Numbered from the stretch's first letter, positions 1-9,152 are shown. The stretch: 64,000 nucleotides of DNA from Bradyrhizobium sp. ORS 278 (GCF_000026145.1 NC_009445.1:4464001-4528000), one strand, 5' to 3'. Notes: generated by a model not told the origin, from the sequence alone. Numbers and translations: made by a program.

Positions 1-1223
1 ATCCGGGCCAGACGTTCGAGCACGACGGCACGGTCGCGCAAAAGGTCGTGTGCCACGACAGCCTCGGCAGCGTCGCGGAACTGCCGGGGTGGCGCCTCGA
101 CCAGGTTGGGCAGCATCGGATCGCGCAAGGTGACGAAGATGACGGCATGGCGGTTTGCCATCCGATGCACGCTTTCGAGCAGCAGCTCGGCTGTCGTCGT
201 ATCGATGAACTCGGTGAACATCACCACCAGGGCACGACGCTTCAGCCGGAGATTGAGCTCGGCCAGCCCGAGGGTGAAATTGGTCTCCTCGGTCTGATAG
301 GCGAGCTGGCTCGAGCCGGCCTGCAGCTTGAGGAAATACGACATCCCCCGCGAAGGCTGCAGGAACTGGCGAACCTGCGCGTCGAAACCGAAGCTGCCGA
401 CGTAATCGCCGTTGCGCAGAGAGATCCATCCGAGCAGCAAGCCGGCGTGGATCGCGTGATCGAGCCGCGGCAGGCCGTCGATCGGCTCGGCCATCAGATG
501 CCCGGTGTCGAAGGCCAGCACGATCTGGTGGTTGCGCTCGACGCTGAACTCCTTGGACAACAGCTTGAGATGCTTTGCGGAGCGCTTCCAGTCGATGAAG
601 CGATTGTCGAGGCCGGCGGCATGATCCCTCAGCGACTCGAATTCGGTACCCTCCCCGCGCTGCTGCTGGACCTTCACACCCTCGATCGCATCGCGGCTGA
701 AGAACTGCACGGCGGCGGAGGAGATGCCGCGCACGTCCGGCAGCACATCAATGGTCCTGTCGAGCGGAATGCGCCGCATCCGCTCCGCCAGCGCCAATGG
801 ACCGCGCCAGCGCAGCCACAGCGCATCGAAGAAGATCTGCCCGCGACGCTTCGGCACGATCGGTAAAGAAGCGGACGCCGGTTGCTGCGGCGCGCCGGTC
901 AGACGCCGGAGCGCGGGCGGCGCGAGCTCTCCCCGCTGCTCGAGCAGTGCCTCGAAGGTGACGGCGCGCGCCGCGGTGTCGAGCGTGATCGTCAGCCAAA
1001 GCTCGGCTTCCGTGCCGACGAACAGGCGCGCGGGCGCGTCACAGGCGATGTCGAGATTGCGGAACCGGACGCAGAGCAAAGCATCGATACCGATGAGCGC
1101 GACCACGAACAGCCCGAGATCGATCGCAACAGCCCAGAGCTCAGGCCTCAGCACCAGCACGACGAGGGTCGCCGGCACCGTCGCGGCGAACAGCAGCACC
1201 GCCCGGAGCGTCGGCCGGATCAT
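1..1223 (-). CDS. DUF58 domain protein, 3' end outside window
   Basis: About 407 codons are visible; the reading frame is still open at the window edge, so the C-terminus is missing. Two hydrophobic stretches lie near the N-terminus (about residues 8-25 and 33-50), placing the rest on one side of the membrane. The DUF58 signature is visible at about residues 189-214: an [13 protein letters not shown] block followed by [10 protein letters not shown]. This corresponds to the family's G-E-F-x-x-L-R-x-Y / R-x-I-D-W-K-x-S-A motif and precedes a von Willebrand-A-like fold. DUF58 proteins accompany MoxR ATPases in membrane-associated chaperone or metal-insertion-like systems of mostly unknown substrate. 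The ATG overlaps the TGA of the upstream moxR-like gene (ATGA), so translation is probably coupled. Family is confident, function unknown. Confidence 0.9.
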   Translation of the reverse strand, partial: MIRPTLRAVLLFAATVPATLVVLVLRPELWAVAIDLGLFVVALIGIDALLCVRFRNLDIACDAPARLFVGTEAELWLTITLDTAARAVTFEALLEQRGELAPPALRRLTGAPQQPASASLPIVPKRRGQIFFDALWLRWRGPLALAERMRRIPLDRTIDVLPDVRGISSAAVQFFSRDAIEGVKVQQQRGEGTEFESLRDHAAGLDNRFIDWKRSAKHLKLLSKEFSVERNHQIVLAFDTGHLMAEPIDGLPRLDHAIHAGLLLGWISLRNGDYVGSFGFDAQVRQFLQPSRGMSYFLKLQAGSSQLAYQTEETNFTLGLAELNLRLKRRALVVMFTEFIDTTTAELLLESVHRMANRHAVIFVTLRDPMLPNLVEAPPRQFRDAAEAVVAHDLLRDRAVVLERLAR

Positions 1224-2176
1224 CTCGGAGCCGCGGTCTGATCGAGAATCTCAATCACGACCGCATCGCTCGTCAGGCCGTCGATCTCGGCATTGGGCGC
1301 CAGCACCAGCCGGTGCCGCAGCAGCGGCACCGCCAGGAACTTGATGTCGTCGGGTATCACGAAGTCGCGGCCCTGCGTGGCGGCCTGCGCCCTGCTGGCC
1401 GACGCCAGCATGTTCGCAGCGCGCGTCGAGGCGCCGGTCTCGATCGCCGGGTGGTTGCGCGTAGAGCGGATGATATCGACGATGTAGGTGACCAACGGAT
1501 CGCCCAGCCTGATCTCGGCGACCATGGCCCGCGCCTCCAGCAGATGATCGCGCGACACCACGGGCGCGAGGCCGAACTCCGCAAGCGTCGGCATCGCCGC
1601 GCGCGTGCCGTGCCGGGTGACGATCTCGCACTCCTCTTCCCGGCTGGGATAGCCGAGCAGCACCTTGAACAGGAATCGATCCAGCTGTGCTTCCGGCAGC
1701 GGATAGGTGCCCTGCTGCTCGATCGGGTTCTGGGTCGCAACCACCATGAAGGCGTCGCCCAGGTCATAGGTCACGCCGTCCACGGTGACGTTGCGTTCGT
1801 TCATGGCCTGCAGCAGCGCGGCCTGGGTCTTTGGCGGCGTGCGATTGATCTCGTCGGCGAGCAGAACGTCGGTGAAGATCGGTCCTTGCGTCAGTGAGAA
1901 GCTGGAGGTCTGAAAGTTGAAGAGGTTCGTGCCAAGGAGATCGCCGGGCATCATGTCCGGAGTGAACTGCACGCGGCCGAACTTCAGCGAGAGGGTGGCG
2001 GCGAAGGATTGCGCCAGCAGGGTCTTCGCCGTGCCCGGCACGCCCTCGAGCAGGACGTGACCGCCGCAGAACAGGCTCGTCAGCATCAGATCGATGACAT
2101 CGTCCTGCCCGACCACCGTCTTGCGGATCTCCTGGCGGATGCGGTCAGTGATCGCCAAGACGTCCTGAAATTCCAT
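1220..2176 (-). CDS. MoxR-family AAA+ ATPase
   Basis: 318 residues, the usual MoxR length. A Walker A motif (GVPGTAKT) is at about residues 45-52 and a Walker B (VLLADEINR) at about 104-112. The typical MoxR block [19 protein letters not shown] follows, with a C-terminal lid domain. MoxR ATPases act as cytoplasmic chaperones that remodel partner proteins carrying VWA/DUF58 domains, and the next gene downstream is exactly such a partner. The chosen ATG has an AAGGA-like Shine-Dalgarno about 8 nt upstream. It lies 32 bp inside the end of the preceding gene, consistent with an operon. Substrate of the complex is unknown. Confidence 0.93.
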   Translation of the reverse strand: MEFQDVLAITDRIRQEIRKTVVGQDDVIDLMLTSLFCGGHVLLEGVPGTAKTLLAQSFAATLSLKFGRVQFTPDMMPGDLLGTNLFNFQTSSFSLTQGPIFTDVLLADEINRTPPKTQAALLQAMNERNVTVDGVTYDLGDAFMVVATQNPIEQQGTYPLPEAQLDRFLFKVLLGYPSREEECEIVTRHGTRAAMPTLAEFGLAPVVSRDHLLEARAMVAEIRLGDPLVTYIVDIIRSTRNHPAIETGASTRAANMLASASRAQAATQGRDFVIPDDIKFLAVPLLRHRLVLAPNAEIDGLTSDAVVIEILDQTAAPR

Positions 2177-3380
2177 GGAGCATGTCCTTCCGCAGATGAT
2201 GCATGATGCGCGCTTCGGTGAGGAGCGACGCGGGATCCGATGAAGCTGCCGCGACGCGCGCGAGCGCAGCGGCGCAGCCGGTCCGCCAACCGCGCTGCGC
2301 CGCGGTCTTGTCCAACCACGCGGCCAGCTCCTCGTCGTTCAGTCCAGCCGGAGAGCGGAGCAATCGCCCCATGTCCTGCACGACCATGCCGACATAGCGC
2401 CGCAGCACCGACGCGTGATGACCCGCATGGTCGAGCAGGACCGCGGCGTTGCTGATCAGGTCACGCTTGCCGGTCTGCAACGCCCGGTCCGGGAGCTCCG
2501 GCTTTCCGAACCGCGCGGTCGAGGCCATCAAGAGCAGCACGACGCTGACGACGATCTGAAGCGCGATCAGATTGTAGGGAAACTCGAGCAGGAAGGAGAG
2601 CGCGCTCGGCGCGGTGTGGCTGAAGCCGTGCAGCGTCTCGTCGAAGACCAGCGCCCCGGGCTTCCCGGCCAGCATCCGGTAGAAGATCGTGGCGGCGAAA
2701 GCGAGATTGTCGCCCTTGCCGAAGCCGTGGTTTTCGATCGGATCGGGATCGGCGAGCACCCAGATCGTGCGCTGACCTTCCTTCAGCTCGCCGAGCAAGA
2801 TGCCGTCATCGGCGGACACCAGCGGGCTCAGCTTGGACTCCTTGATCAGCTGAACCTGCCGGTCGATGGTCGGAAGCGGAATCGAAAGGCTCGTCTTGAA
2901 CGTCGGCGGCCTCTCGAGGCGAACGATCTCGCCGGCACCGGCAACGGAATAGAAGACGCTCCGGGCCCTCGCCTCGGGGATCAACTGCGCGCTTGCGATC
3001 CAGCCGTCACGTTCGGCGCTGCGCTGAACGGTCCACTTGGGAAGAACCACCAGAATCTTCTCGGCGCCGAGCAGATTGTCGCCGCTGCCGCCACCGATGA
3101 CCCCCCTGGTCGGCTCCGCCAGCACAAGGATCCCGTTGCGGCCAAGCAGCGCAAGGACCTCGCGCTCGCCGCGAACGGTCTCGTAGTCGAGCTTCTTCAG
3201 CACGTCGAACAGGCCGAGGTGACCGACCGCGGAGCTGGAATAAGTGTTGGCTCCGGCCCGGTTGCCGACTTCGCGATGCTCCGTGCTGCCCGTCAGCAGC
3301 AGCGAGGCTGCAAACAGCGCAACGCCGACGGCGACAAGCGCTGCGACGATCCTCGGCTCGAAGGGCGATTGATCGGTCAT
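2145..3380 (-). CDS. DUF4350 domain-containing membrane protein
   Basis: 411 residues from the ATG at 3380; an in-frame ATG 48 nt further upstream is less likely because the 3380 ATG overlaps the stop of the preceding gene (ATGA). One membrane segment sits near the N-terminus ([19 protein letters not shown]) and another at about residues 268-288 ([17 protein letters not shown]). Between them is a soluble domain with a DETLHG motif, typical of the DUF4350 (GATase-like) proteins that travel with MoxR/DUF58 operons. It is predicted to be an inner-membrane component of the same complex. No enzymatic activity can be assigned. Confidence 0.82.
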   Translation of the reverse strand: MTDQSPFEPRIVAALVAVGVALFAASLLLTGSTEHREVGNRAGANTYSSSAVGHLGLFDVLKKLDYETVRGEREVLALLGRNGILVLAEPTRGVIGGGSGDNLLGAEKILVVLPKWTVQRSAERDGWIASAQLIPEARARSVFYSVAGAGEIVRLERPPTFKTSLSIPLPTIDRQVQLIKESKLSPLVSADDGILLGELKEGQRTIWVLADPDPIENHGFGKGDNLAFAATIFYRMLAGKPGALVFDETLHGFSHTAPSALSFLLEFPYNLIALQIVVSVVLLLMASTARFGKPELPDRALQTGKRDLISNAAVLLDHAGHHASVLRRYVGMVVQDMGRLLRSPAGLNDEELAAWLDKTAAQRGWRTGCAAALARVAAASSDPASLLTEARIMHHLRKDMLHGISGRLGDH

Positions 3381-4102
3381 GCAGCGGTCGCAAGCGAATG
3401 TTTCAGCGTCTCGAAGCTCTGCCGGCACGCCGCGTAGTCGCCGAGGCCGGCATGCCCGCCGCCGAAATAGGTCCGCTCGACCGAGCGCACGATCGCGGCC
3501 AGCGCTTGCCGGCCCATATCCGACAACTGGACGCGGCGGAGAATCTCGCGGCTCGTCAGGGAGACGGCGAAGCTCGTTCCGAGCACCGCGCGGATCTCGC
3601 TCAGGCTGTTCAGCAGCAGCACGTGCATGGCGTCGGCGTAGCGGCCTTGCCGAGCAAGCGCATCGGCCTCGACCTGGGCCTCGTCCATCCGATCGGCCTG
3701 GGTCTGCGGCGGTGCATCCGGGTCGCGGGCCACCACCCGCCTGGAACGGCTGATCACCGGCAGGCTGTCACGGAGCGACCAGGCAATGACCAGCATTCCG
3801 ACGATCACGGCGCCCCACAGCAGCAGCCGGACTAGCTCTGGCGGAAGCTCGAACTCGCTTTCGCGGCTCGGATCATCGCCGCCGCCAGGCCTTGACGACG
3901 AGGACGGTGCGTCCGCCGACGACCCCGGCGCAGGCGCCAGTTCGCCCCCGCGCCATTCAGAGCCCGGCATCTCCGTCTGCAGCCGGTACCGATCGACAGC
4001 GTCGCGGATCAGCGCCCGCTGATCGGTGGCCGCCGGTGCAGAGAAGCCGGCGAGGACCAGGAGCAGCAATGCAACCAAAGACAACGAAACGAATCTTGGC
4101 AT
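3377..4102 (-). CDS. DUF4129 domain-containing membrane protein
   Basis: 241 residues when started at the ATG at 4102, which begins a clear signal-like segment (LVALLLLVLAGFSAPAAT). The frame stays open upstream to 4333, but that extension is Arg-rich and unlike a real N-terminus. A second hydrophobic segment (LLLWGAVIVGMLVIAWSL) precedes a C-terminal DUF4129 region of about 100 residues that ends with the family's Y-F-G-G / Y / C-R pattern. DUF4129 proteins are a standard member of MoxR-DUF58 clusters. It is the first gene of the four-gene operon and its stop overlaps the next start by ATGA. Function unknown. Confidence 0.8.
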   Translation of the reverse strand: MPRFVSLSLVALLLLVLAGFSAPAATDQRALIRDAVDRYRLQTEMPGSEWRGGELAPAPGSSADAPSSSSRPGGGDDPSRESEFELPPELVRLLLWGAVIVGMLVIAWSLRDSLPVISRSRRVVARDPDAPPQTQADRMDEAQVEADALARQGRYADAMHVLLLNSLSEIRAVLGTSFAVSLTSREILRRVQLSDMGRQALAAIVRSVERTYFGGGHAGLGDYAACRQSFETLKHSLATAA

Positions 4103-4439
4103 AATCGAAGAGTTGCAATCCGGCTCAGCCGCCATCACACGAAGGGCGAACGCTCTAGAAAAGGGCCGACGTATTCTGGCCCGGCGGTCCGGAAAGGCAA
4201 TCCTTGCATGCAGGACTCCGAAGAAAATATCGCGGTTTCGCCTGACGTTGCTCCCAACTCTTTTCCAGGCGAAACTTGTTCCGGCGGTTGAATGCGCCGT
4301 CCGGGCAGCGGTCGCGCCGGCCCGGGACATCATGCCGTGCGCATTCTCTACGTTTCAATCGACAGGCACGGTTTAGCGATCTCGCGGCGAACTCCGCCCG
4401 AGTTGTGTCCTCAGGTGAACCTCCTCTTCCGAGGAAGAG
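4103..4439. other. Intergenic region upstream of the MoxR operon
   Basis: About 340 bp with no convincing gene. Short open frames on both strands lack family resemblance and ribosome-binding sites. It should contain the promoter of the DUF4129-DUF4350-MoxR-DUF58 operon reading to the left. No clear -35/-10 pair could be fixed by eye. Confidence 0.4.
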
Positions 4440-4542
4440 GCGCAGGGAAGACCGGGTATCGGCTGACACCCGCGGTCCGCGTGCAGCATATAAGCACGCG
4501 GTAGAACCACAGGTTCAGCCCAATATCCGGCCTTCCCTGCGC
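4440..4542. repeat. Nested-hairpin repeat element, copy 1
   Basis: A ~103-bp element that folds on itself in three layers. The outer stem 4440-4455 pairs with 4527-4542 (16 bp, one mismatch). A middle stem GGCTGA (4461-4466) pairs with TCAGCC (4515-4520). The inner hairpin CCGCGTGC (4477-4484) pairs with GCACGCGG (4494-4501). A second copy with the same layout lies at 45996-46101. The inner stem differs between copies by a compensatory G-C to C-G change. No protein is supported in the frames that cross it. Confidence 0.8.
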
Positions 4543-4731
4543 GGCGGTTTTGCGACTTATAGGCGCTCTCCCCGGGGACCGGCTGTCTTGCCCCCGTCAC
4601 CAGCGGATCATCATGACCACCGGCTTGGTCTCAGCGTCGGGAGACCAGGACCACACCATTTCGCCGTCGCCTCGCTCCGTTCGTCGGCACGGGCTGTGAC
4701 ACCCGGCTGCGGAGCAACGCGCCCGTCGCCT

Positions 4732-4880
4732 CTCCGGCTCGACGCTTCATGACGATCGCGAAACGTCCCTCTTCAGCGAGCCGGGATGCGACGAAATGTG
4801 GAGGTGATTTGCCCGACGTGACAAGGGGGAAGCGCGCGACAAACTGGCACGACGGGCAGTTGATGCATGCGGGGCATACG
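4732..4880. repeat. Dispersed intergenic repeat module, copy 1
   Basis: A ~148-bp stretch closely similar to 61291-61440. Shared blocks include CTCCGGCTCGACGCT, TGACGATCGCG, CTCTTCAGCGAGCCGGGAT and GGCACGACGGGCAGTTGATGC. A weaker relative lies at about 46302-46410. In copies 1 and 2 it follows the nested-hairpin element, suggesting a composite repeat. Open frames crossing it are probably repeat artefacts. Confidence 0.7.
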
Positions 4881-5149
4881 AGGATTGCCCGTCGGGCAGA
4901 TGATAAGTGAGATGACAGGCCACACCACCGGACCCTGCTCGGCGCGTGGGGTGCCTCTTCTCCATCGCGAGCGCCGCTCTGCAACAGCAGTTTTCGTGCA
5001 CTGTCACCGTAACCGGTAGTGATCAATCCCGATGCCGGCGTTGAAATGATCGTTGCTATCGAAGCGATCCACGGCATCGGAAATCGACGGTTGGTGCCGA
5101 GACGCCTGCGCTTGGGAATATCACTCGCCGCGAGCGGGAGTTGTTCATC

Positions 5150-5341
5150 AGGAGTCGCGATGCGGATTCAGCCGAGGCGGCCGTTATCCGCGCTCATTAA
5201 ACCGGCAAGGCACGCCCATCGGGTCTCTAGGACGTGCTGATTGCGGGCCAGGCGCGCCGCGCCGGCCAGACCTTGGTGACCGTCAACACCGGCCAGTTCA
5301 GTCGCGTCCCCGGCCTCCAGGTCCTGGACTGGGCGGTATGA
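5150..5341 (+). pseudogene. Remnant of a VapC-type PIN-domain toxin gene
   Basis: The segment 5231-5341 translates as a typical VapC C-terminus (DVLIAGQARRAG, then LVTVNTGQFSRVPGLQV and DW before TGA at 5339-5341). The immediately preceding homologous piece (LNRQGTPIGSL, about 5198-5229) is one frame away, separated by a single extra base at about 5230. Further upstream (ADSAEAAVIRAH, about 5161-5196) is in yet another frame. At least two frameshifts therefore separate the pieces, and no start or antitoxin gene is visible. The PIN assignment rests on the family's D-x-L-I-A and L-V-T-x-N patterns. It is a dead toxin-antitoxin relic next to an insertion sequence. Confidence 0.65.
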
Positions 5342-5418
5342 GCGATGCGACGTCAGTTTGATGCACTGGACTGCACCCCTCAAGTGAGACACGATAATCT
5401 CAGTGACAGTGGGTGAAG

Positions 5419-6276
5419 TCATCGCATTGTGTTTTGCTTGAACGCGGCTTCGAACTCAAGGGGAGATCGATAGCCGAGGGCCGAATGCAAGCGCTCCTTG
5501 TTGTAGATCTCGGCGATGAAGCTGTTGATCCGGCGCCGGGCGTCGTTGACGTCGGCAAAGGTCTTGCCGTTGACCTCCTCGGCCTTGAGCGTCTTCATGA
5601 AGCTTTCGGCCTTGGCGTTGTCGAAGGGGTTGCCTGGACTGCTCATGCTGATCTTGATCTCGCGATCGGCGAGGCGCTGGCGATAAGCGATCGAGGCGTA
5701 TTGCACGCCGCGGTCGGAGTGGTGGATCAGGCTGCCCGGCTTGGGATTCCGGGATTTGAGCGCTTTGTCGAGCGCCGCGATGGCGAGCGAGGCGTCGAGG
5801 GTGTTGTCAAATGCCCAGCCGACCGCCTTGCGGGAGAAGCCGTCGAGAATGACGGCGAGATAGGCGAACGTCTTGGCGAGATGGACGTAGGTGATGTCAG
5901 CGACCCAGATCTGATCCGGAGCCGATGGCGCCAGGCCACGGATCAGGTTGGGGACGACGATCACGTCAGTCGGCCTCTCAGTCGGCGGCTTCAGGAACGG
6001 CGTCTTGCGCTGCGCGAGAAGATTATCCTGCCGCATGAGCCGCAGGACTTTCTTGGCATTGACGGCCATCCCCAGACGCCGAAGAGCGGCGGTCACCCGT
6101 CGATAGCCGTAGAACGGATGCTTCAGGCAGATGCGCTGGAGCTGGTCGCGCAACTCGCACTCGGCCTCGGCGCGGCTGCGTCGATTGAGATGCCGGTAAT
6201 AAGTCGCTCGAGGCAACCCTGCCAAAGCGCAGAGGCGCTGCACATGAGCGCTGGAGTCGGCTGTCTGCGCGGTCAT
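5419..6276 (-). CDS. IS3-family transposase OrfB (DDE catalytic part)
   Basis: 285 residues from the ATG that overlaps the OrfA stop (ATGA). The N-terminal HTH_21-like segment (PRATYYRHL, then HPFYGYRRV) precedes the rve integrase core. The catalytic residues are visible: D in WVADITYV, D in HHSDRGVQY and E in NAKAESFMKTLK, followed by the usual ERLHSALGYRSP motif. The frame is open upstream of the ATG back to the slip site in orfA and reads through IRIIEVIKS. The active transposase is thus expected to be an OrfAB fusion made by -1 frameshifting. Full length for the family, no lesion seen. Confidence 0.93.
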   Translation of the reverse strand: MTAQTADSSAHVQRLCALAGLPRATYYRHLNRRSRAEAECELRDQLQRICLKHPFYGYRRVTAALRRLGMAVNAKKVLRLMRQDNLLAQRKTPFLKPPTERPTDVIVVPNLIRGLAPSAPDQIWVADITYVHLAKTFAYLAVILDGFSRKAVGWAFDNTLDASLAIAALDKALKSRNPKPGSLIHHSDRGVQYASIAYRQRLADREIKISMSSPGNPFDNAKAESFMKTLKAEEVNGKTFADVNDARRRINSFIAEIYNKERLHSALGYRSPLEFEAAFKQNTMR

Positions 6277-6674
6277 GCTTTTGATGACTTCGATGATGCG
6301 GATACGGGTTTGCCTTGCGCTGCCGGCCGCTCCAGTGCGCGCAAGGCTTGCCGAAAAAAATCGAGGTCCATCTGCTGACGGCCGACAAGCCGTTCGAGTT
6401 CGGCAATGCGGGCATTGGCCCGTGCCAGTGCTGACCGCTTATCGTCATAGGTCGCCAGAGATTTGAGCTTCCGGGGACCGGGCTTCGGTCCCGGCTTGCG
6501 GTTCAATCCGTCCGGACCTTGCGCCTTCCAGGCCTTGATCCAGTCATGCAGGATCTTACGCGATATCCCAAGGTCCCGAGCCACAGGCAGAACGCCTTCG
6601 CCTCGCTCGACACGCTTGATCGCCTTCAATTTGTAAGCCGTCGGAAACCGACGGGTCTTCCCTCTTGCTGCCAC
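6273..6674 (-). CDS. IS3-family transposase OrfA (DNA-binding part)
   Basis: 133 residues with an N-terminal helix-turn-helix (AYKLKAIKRVERGEGVLPVA, then GISRKILHDWIKAW) and a C-terminal leucine-rich coiled coil (about residues 85-110) as in IS3 OrfA proteins. The coding strand contains seven Ts (positions 6354-6360) placed as gaT-TTT-TTT. This is a canonical X-XXY-YYZ heptamer for -1 ribosomal frameshifting, and the orfB frame is open from that point. OrfA alone normally acts as a regulator and the OrfAB fusion as transposase. Confidence 0.92.
   Translation of the reverse strand: MAARGKTRRFPTAYKLKAIKRVERGEGVLPVARDLGISRKILHDWIKAWKAQGPDGLNRKPGPKPGPRKLKSLATYDDKRSALARANARIAELERLVGRQQMDLDFFRQALRALERPAAQGKPVSASSKSSKA
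6354..6360 (-). promoter_or_regulatory. Programmed -1 frameshift heptamer in IS3 orfA
   Basis: U-UUU-UUU in the zero frame of orfA (codons GAT TTT TTT CGG). Slipping back one base gives TTT TTT TCG and enters a frame that stays open for 27 codons to the orfB start. This is the expected mechanism for making the fused transposase. A stimulatory downstream structure was not worked out. Confidence 0.7.
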
Positions 6675-6905
6675 AGGTCATCCTCGGAATGCCTGTCACT
6701 GAGATTATCGTGTCTCACTTGAGGGGTGCAGTCCAGCACTGTCACCGTAACCCGCACCGTAACCCTCCTTCGAGGCTTGGCCCCTTTTCGGCCTTCATTG
6801 AAATTCAACTTCTGATAGCTTTCTGTTTCCCCAATTATGAAAACATCCGAGGTTGAGTTGCCGGTCGCGAACATCATAAAGCCCGGTGCGGCCCTTCGCG
6901 GGCGA

Positions 6906-8000
6906 TCATCCGACCCGGCGGCCGGCCTCGGCGTTCTCACGTTTTGCATCACGCTGCCGCTGCCGGACAAGCGGAATCACCTGCTCCGCGAACCGCTTCA
7001 TCTCCGCCTCGAACGGCTGGAACTGCAGCATGAACAGCTCGATGCCGGCAGCGTGGAAGTCAATGATGCGGTCGGCGACCTCCTCATAGCTGCCGACCAG
7101 CCCGGCGGCCGTGCCGCCATTGCTGCCGACGCGCGCGCTCTTCTGCATGGTCTGCATCATCACGACTTTGGGGTCGGTGTTCTGCTTCTGGATCGCCTTC
7201 ATCGGCGCATCCTTCTCGGCGAGAACAAGTAGACGCTGATGCGCCGCCTCGGCCTCGTCGGCGGTCGGCCGTGCGATCACGAAGGCCGAGAGACCGAAGC
7301 CGAGCGGCGGCGCCGCGCCCCTCGGCCGCTCCGCGACATCGCGGATCAAACCGGCGACGTCATCGAGCGGCTGGCCATTGATGAACCAGACATCGCCGTG
7401 ATCGGCGACCAGGGCGCGGGCCGGCTGCGATTCGCCGCCGACATAGATGCGCGGCCGCGCGCGATAGAGATCCTTCGGCCGCAGTGCGTAGTCCTGCACG
7501 TCGAAATACCGGCCCTTGTGCGTCAGGCGCTCGCCCTGCAGCAGCCGAGACACGACCGTGATCCATTCGCGGCCATAGGCGTAGCGCTCATCGTGCTCGG
7601 CGAAGCCGATGCCGGCCCGCTCCAGCTCCGGCCTGTTCCAGGCGTTGACGAGATTGATCGCAAAGCGCCCGCGGCTGATGTTCTCGATGCCGAGCGCCAT
7701 CTTGGCGAGCACTACGGGATGATAGAGATAGGGCTTGATCGCCGTGATGATCTCGATCCGGCTGGTGAGTGCGGCGAGCGCCGCCGCCGCGCTCCAGGCC
7801 TCCAGCTGATCGAGATCCTCCTGATGCGGATTGATGGTGTGCTGGGCGACCAGCGTCGAATCGAATCCAAGCGCCTCGGCCTTGAGCACGAGATCGCGAT
7901 TGCGCTCCCACGAGGCGTCGTAAGGCTCTTCCGGATCCTGATGCGCGGCCCGCGGGCCATGGACGAGGGCCCAAATGCCGAAACGGAGCGGATGTGTCAT
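6906..8000 (-). CDS. LLM-class flavin-dependent monooxygenase (sulfone/sulfonate type)
   Basis: 364 residues from the ATG at 8000; the 20 additional upstream codons are not typical. The luciferase-like TIM barrel is recognisable: RFGIWALVHGP at the first strand, AEALGFDSTLVAQH, SRIEIITAIKP, GRFAINLVNAWNRPE, and RIYVGGESQPARAL in the FMN-phosphate region. Members of this group oxidise alkanesulfonates or dimethylsulfone with FMNH2 and O2, releasing sulfite or sulfinate. It is divergent from the SsuABC-like transporter operon across a 294-bp intergenic region, suggesting joint control under sulfur limitation. Exact substrate cannot be told from sequence alone. Confidence 0.88.
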   Translation of the reverse strand: MTHPLRFGIWALVHGPRAAHQDPEEPYDASWERNRDLVLKAEALGFDSTLVAQHTINPHQEDLDQLEAWSAAAALAALTSRIEIITAIKPYLYHPVVLAKMALGIENISRGRFAINLVNAWNRPELERAGIGFAEHDERYAYGREWITVVSRLLQGERLTHKGRYFDVQDYALRPKDLYRARPRIYVGGESQPARALVADHGDVWFINGQPLDDVAGLIRDVAERPRGAAPPLGFGLSAFVIARPTADEAEAAHQRLLVLAEKDAPMKAIQKQNTDPKVVMMQTMQKSARVGSNGGTAAGLVGSYEEVADRIIDFHAAGIELFMLQFQPFEAEMKRFAEQVIPLVRQRQRDAKRENAEAGRRVG

Positions 8001-8294
8001 CGTCGAGCCTCGCGATCTCAACGTCCCGCATCGTCGTCCCGACGGTGCGTCGTCGGCCACCGTACTAACAAATCGCGAAAAGAAGTTCTTGCCGCTTTTG
8101 AGCCGCGCGGGAAATCGAAAAACTCCGAACGCAACGACAATTGGAAAACGGCTCTATTCCGATCAGCCATGTTTCGTGGGACATTTTGCCGGCGCGCAAC
8201 GCAGCTGCGTCACACGGCGGCCTGCGCGCATCCGGTCGACGTATCTGACGCGATCCCGATCGGCAGAGGATGACATGGCGAGGACGACGCACTC
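8001..8294. promoter_or_regulatory. Divergent intergenic region of the sulfur cluster
   Basis: Separates the leftward LLM monooxygenase from the rightward transporter operon, so promoters for both must lie here. An A/T-richer patch at about 8065-8160 is the most promoter-like part. No unambiguous CysB or Cbl-type operator could be picked by eye. Confidence 0.4.
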
Positions 8295-9152
8295 TTGAGC
8301 AATCTCGAACAGGCCGCCGGAACGATCGAGCTGCCGCAAGCCAGTCAGGGTGCTCGCTCCGGCGCCGGCCGACGCCGCGCGCTGAGCCCCACGGCTCTAC
8401 AGGCGCTGTCGTGGCTCGCGCCGCTGCTGCTGATCGTGGTCTGGGAGGCGCTGGCGCAGGGCGGCTATCTCTCACCTCAAGTGCTGCCCGCGCCCAGCAA
8501 GATCGTGCGCACCGCCGTCAAGCTGACGACGCAGGGCACCCTGCTGAACGATCTCGGCGTCAGCCTGTTGCGCGCCGCTGCCGGCTTTGCGATCGGCGGC
8601 GCCGCCGGCTTTGCGCTCGGCATTCTCGTCGGCTTCTCAGCGGTCGCCGAGGCGCTGATCGACCGCAGCATCCAGATGATCCGCGCGATCCCGTTCCTGG
8701 CCGTGCTGCCGCTGGTGATCGTCTGGCTCGGCGTCGGCGAGGCCGAGAAAGTGTTCCTCGTCGCGCTCGGCGTGACCTTCCCGATCTACATCAACACCAC
8801 GCTCGGCATCCGCCAGGTCGATCCGAAGCTGATCGAGCTCGGCCGCGTGCAGGATTTGTCGACGCTGCAGCTGATCCGCCGCATCATCCTGCCCGGCGCC
8901 CTGCCCTCGATCCTCACCGGCGTCCGCTATGCGCTGGCGACCGCCTGGCTCGCACTCGTCGTCGCCGAGACCATCGGCGCGCAATCGGGGCTCGGCTTCC
9001 TGGCGATGGACGCGCGCGAGTTCCTGCGCACGGACGTCATCGTGCTGACGATCGTGATCTACGCCCTGATCGGCGTCGGCGCCGACCTGATCGCGCGCTG
9101 GCTGGAGCGGCGTCTGCTCGCCTGGCACCCGAACTATGGAGCGGCGCGATGA
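8295..9152 (+). CDS. ssuC: SsuC-like ABC transporter permease
   Basis: 285 residues starting at a TTG preceded by GAGGA about 10 nt upstream. It has the BPD_transp_1 layout of sulfonate/nitrate/taurine permeases with six hydrophobic segments: ALSWLAPLLLIVVWEAL first, IGGAAGFALGILVGF second, IRAIPFLAVLPLVIVWLGVG mid-protein and DVIVLTIVIYALIGVGADLI last. The EAA-type cytoplasmic loop (ELGRVQDLSTLQLIRRIILPGALPSIL) contacts the ATPase. It overlaps the next gene by ATGA. Substrate is probably an aliphatic sulfonate or similar sulfur compound, judged from neighbours. Confidence 0.9.
   Translation: MSNLEQAAGTIELPQASQGARSGAGRRRALSPTALQALSWLAPLLLIVVWEALAQGGYLSPQVLPAPSKIVRTAVKLTTQGTLLNDLGVSLLRAAAGFAIGGAAGFALGILVGFSAVAEALIDRSIQMIRAIPFLAVLPLVIVWLGVGEAEKVFLVALGVTFPIYINTTLGIRQVDPKLIELGRVQDLSTLQLIRRIILPGALPSILTGVRYALATAWLALVVAETIGAQSGLGFLAMDAREFLRTDVIVLTIVIYALIGVGADLIARWLERRLLAWHPNYGAAR

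Larger units (their letters stand above)
5367..6735 (-). mobile_element. Complete IS3-family insertion sequence
   Basis: A 1369-bp element bounded by perfect 43-bp inverted repeats (5367-5409 and 6693-6735), each starting TGGACTGCACCCC. It is flanked by a 4-bp direct repeat GCAC (5363-5366 and 6736-6739), the expected target duplication for IS3. It encodes OrfA and OrfB with an intact DDE triad and a U-UUU-UUU slip site. Terminal sequence and OrfA type suggest the IS150 or a neighbouring subgroup; that subgroup is an inference. It lies between a VapC relic and an LLM monooxygenase gene, and appears intact and potentially active. Confidence 0.93.

Noticed and set aside
48..866. 272-codon rightward open frame
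   Set aside because: Antisense to the DUF58 gene, which has its signature motif and an ATGA-coupled start.
4631..5077. 148-codon leftward open frame
   Set aside because: It crosses a dispersed repeat module found again at 61291-61440; similarity follows DNA, not codons, so it is a repeat artefact.
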